A DNA stretch of 64,000 nucleotides from Lachnospiraceae bacterium (GTDB taxonomy: Bacteria > Bacillota > Clostridia > Lachnospirales > Lachnospiraceae), in the NCBI GenBank assembly GCA_015056885.1, contig SVFL01000013.1, forward strand, positions 1-64,000, read 5' to 3'. Position 1 is the stretch's first letter. Every line of letters begins with the position of its first letter. The notes below the pieces were generated by a model. That model did no database searches and was not told the DNA's origin. It worked only from the letters and a program-made list of their open reading frames with translations. Positions 61,889 to 64,000 of the stretch are shown here, piece after piece. The translations under genes were made by a program, and so were the position numbers.

Positions 61889-62768
61889 TAATCTTTTGAA
61901 AATGGGATTCGCATCGTTTCAGGACGGTGAGAAACGTATGATTGATACCAATGAATTGGTAGCGAAGCGTATTGAGGCTCTGTCGGCTAAGATGAATCGA
62001 CCTGAAAATGCAGGATTTGTAGCAGGAAACAGTACGGATGGATTTGCGGCAGGTCTGAATGCAGAACGGGTGGAAGGGCTTTTGGCAGATGCAGATACAG
62101 ATGCGGAAGCCGGTAGTGTGATTAAGGCTTCGGAGGAAGCAAATGCAACTCTGGCTCGTGCAAATGAGGAGGCAGAACAGATTCTTGCGCAGGCACGAGA
62201 GAAGGCTGAGGCGGAACGACAGGCTTTTATGAGTGCAGCGCAGGCGCAGATTGCTTCTGAGAGGGTTAAAATACTGGAGCAGGCTAAGGCACACGGATAT
62301 GCGGAGGGTAAACAGAAAGCGGATGCAGAGGTTGCCCGGATAGAAAGTGAATTTGCAGCAAGAGAAAAGGCGTTGGAAGAAGAGTACGACAGACTTCTCG
62401 AAGGTATGGAGACGGAAATGATAGATGCTCTTACCGGAATCTATGAGCATTTGTTTCAAGTGGAACTTTCTTCATACAGAGGCCTGTTGATGAATTTGCT
62501 CACATCAGCGCTTCGCAAGATAGAAGGCGGCAGGGATTTTCTGGTGCATGTGTCATCGGAGGATTATCCTTATGTGAGCATGGAGAAAAAGCAGTTGATG
62601 GCAGCACTCACCTCCCCGAGCGCTACTTTAGAACTTGTGGAGGACATCACTCTTAGGAAAAATGAGTGTATGATAGAAACCGACAGTGGTATTTTTGACT
62701 GTGGGCTTGGAACACAGCTTGAAGAGCTTGGTCGGAAGTTAAGACTTTTGTCTTATGATAGGTCTTAG
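61881..62768 (+). CDS. fliH: Flagellar export ATPase regulator FliH (TTG start)
   Basis: Negative regulator and peripheral stalk of the FliI ATPase. The sequence begins [10 protein letters not shown] if read from TTG 61881, close to homologues in relatives; the ribosome site GGAGGTGA lies eight bases upstream, inside fliG. The middle (about 85-175) is a long Glu/Ala/Lys/Gln helical stretch, and the C-terminal domain (about 190-290) has the FliH fold. The frame is open back to 61809 but no better start exists there. Followed 13 bases later by fliI. Confidence 0.9.
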   Translation: MSSNLLKMGFASFQDGEKRMIDTNELVAKRIEALSAKMNRPENAGFVAGNSTDGFAAGLNAERVEGLLADADTDAEAGSVIKASEEANATLARANEEAEQILAQAREKAEAERQAFMSAAQAQIASERVKILEQAKAHGYAEGKQKADAEVARIESEFAAREKALEEEYDRLLEGMETEMIDALTGIYEHLFQVELSSYRGLLMNLLTSALRKIEGGRDFLVHVSSEDYPYVSMEKKQLMAALTSPSATLELVEDITLRKNECMIETDSGIFDCGLGTQLEELGRKLRLLSYDRS

Positions 62769-62781
62769 GACGGAGGTTTAC

Positions 62782-64000
62782 TTGAAAGCACCAGTGATTG
62801 ATTTGCAGAAATATTTGAATATGACAGAACGCACATATTTTCGCAGATTGGGCAAGGTGGTAAATGTGGTGGGACTCACTATTGAGTCGGCGGGACCGGA
62901 TGCCAAGCTGGGTGATTTGTGTCGTATCATTCCTGATGAAGCATTGGGTCTGTCTCCCATTATGGCAGAAGTGGTGGGCTTTAAGGATAAAAAGACTTTG
63001 CTGATGCCCTATGATAATGTGGAGGGAATCGGTCTTGGCTGTATCGTAGAAAATACAGGTTATCCCTTATCGGTAACGGTGGGGGATGAGCTTTTGGGTA
63101 AGACTTTAAACGGGCTTGGTAAACCGGTGGACGGTACCAAGGTGTATGGGCCGGAATATCCGGTAGATGCGCCGCCGCCTGATCCTATGAGCAGAGCAAT
63201 TATTGATGAGATTTTGTCTTTGGGAGTGAGAGCGGTGGATGGTCTGATTACCATTGGTAAAGGCCAAAGAATCGGTATTTTTGCCGGTTCTGGTGTAGGT
63301 AAGTCCACGCTGATGGGTATGTTTGCCAGGAATACCAAGGCAGATATCAATGTCATTGCTTTGATTGGCGAGCGAGGCAGAGAGGTGCGCGAATTTATCG
63401 AAAGAGACTTGGGTGAAGAGGGTATGAGGCGTTCGGTTGTGGTGGTAGCTACGTCTGACCGACCTGCGTTGGAACGTAAAATGGCAGCGAAGACAGCAAC
63501 GGCCATTGCAGAGTATTTCAGGGATCAGGGGAGAGATGTGCTTCTCATGATGGATTCTCTGACTCGTTTTTCCATGGCGCAGCGTGAGATTGGCCTGGCA
63601 AGTGGTGAACCACCGGTAACCAGAGGGTATCCGCCCAGTGTGTATTCTGAGATGCCCAAGCTTTTGGAGCGTGCAGGACGGGATGCGAAAGGTTCTATTA
63701 CAGGTTTGTATACAGTGTTGGTAGATGGTGATGATTTTAATGAGCCTATTACGGATACTGCAAGAAGTATTCTGGATGGACATATTGTTCTTGACAGAAA
63801 ATTGGCTCATAGGAACCATTACCCGGCAGTTGATGTGTTGCAGAGTATTTCACGATGCATGAGCCAGGTGACAGACAAAGAGCACAAAAAGGCTGCAGGA
63901 AAGCTTCGAAATGTACTGGCTACCTATAACGAAGCAGAGGATTTGATTAATATCGGTGCGTATAAGAGCGGTAGTAATCCGGCTATTGATTATGCAATCA
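62782..64000 (+). CDS. fliI: Flagellum-specific ATPase FliI (partial, TTG start)
   Basis: ATPase of the flagellar type III secretion system. The start is TTG at 62782 with GGAGG five bases upstream; an ATG at 62821 would give a shorter protein without such a site. The Walker A GSGVGKST is at residues 169-176, followed by [13 protein letters not shown] and Walker [10 protein letters not shown]. The open frame continues to the window end after about 406 codons, so the last part is missing here. It follows fliH closely, as in other Firmicutes. Confidence 0.95.
   Translation, partial: MKAPVIDLQKYLNMTERTYFRRLGKVVNVVGLTIESAGPDAKLGDLCRIIPDEALGLSPIMAEVVGFKDKKTLLMPYDNVEGIGLGCIVENTGYPLSVTVGDELLGKTLNGLGKPVDGTKVYGPEYPVDAPPPDPMSRAIIDEILSLGVRAVDGLITIGKGQRIGIFAGSGVGKSTLMGMFARNTKADINVIALIGERGREVREFIERDLGEEGMRRSVVVVATSDRPALERKMAAKTATAIAEYFRDQGRDVLLMMDSLTRFSMAQREIGLASGEPPVTRGYPPSVYSEMPKLLERAGRDAKGSITGLYTVLVDGDDFNEPITDTARSILDGHIVLDRKLAHRNHYPAVDVLQSISRCMSQVTDKEHKKAAGKLRNVLATYNEAEDLINIGAYKSGSNPAIDYAI

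Noticed and set aside
1..64000. CRISPR arrays, tRNA or rRNA genes
   Set aside because: No regularly spaced short repeats, cloverleaf-like stretches or rRNA-like sequence were noticed on reading.

Overview
The window looks like a chromosome segment of a motile, low-to-moderate-GC Gram-positive bacterium of the Clostridia, most likely a flagellated member of the Lachnospiraceae. This rests on Shine-Dalgarno-rich genes, Clostridia/Bacillus gene order (plsX-acpP-rnc-smc-ftsY; ylxM-ffh-rpsP-khpA-rimM-trmD-rplS-rbgA-rnhB-ylqG-ylqH-yraN; topA-codY-flgB), and large secreted proteins built of Ig-like and GLUG modules. No tRNA, rRNA, CRISPR array or prophage was seen.

Layout. (1) 1-9000: one giant repeat-rich surface-type ORF with no visible signal peptide, probably broken at its 5' end. 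(2) 9469-17426: lipid synthesis, RNA processing, chromosome condensation, SRP receptor and threonine deaminase. (3) 17500-20378: a YitT membrane protein behind three tandem GGATAA hairpins, then a membrane GGDEF protein. (4) 20414-33353: the ylxM-to-pgeF translation/secretion block, containing an unusually long TrmD, an HD-GYP protein and two signal peptidases. (5) 33446-37349: a two-component system followed by an orphan pilin. (6) 37430-38615: a decayed [FeFe]-hydrogenase-like/chemoreceptor-like pseudogene on the minus strand. (7) 38796-40829: an LTA-synthase-like sulfatase. (8) 40910-52670: a Gram-positive type IV pilus operon (pilB, pilC, major pilin, pilD, a fused pilM-N, pilO and four further prepilin-like or pilus-associated proteins) without pilT. 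(9) 52834-54444: a complete-looking IS3-family element. (10) 54608-57627: topA and codY. (11) 57834-64000: the start of the main flagellar operon (flgB, flgC, fliE, fliF, fliG, fliH, fliI), with fliI running off the window.

Themes. The window combines two surface motility or adhesion machines with c-di-GMP enzymes (one GGDEF, one HD-GYP) and a pilus ATPase whose N-terminus fits the c-di-GMP-binding MshEN pattern, so pilus output may be tuned by c-di-GMP at the protein level. CodY sits directly upstream of the flagellar operon, whose promoter has a weak CodY-like match. Least ordinary are the TrmD with an apparent internally deleted GNAT tail, the pseudogene whose inactivating lesions can be read one by one, the promoter whose -35 lies inside a terminator stem, stop-codon-overlapping palindromes, and the 735-residue prepilin with a tip-adhesin-like architecture.
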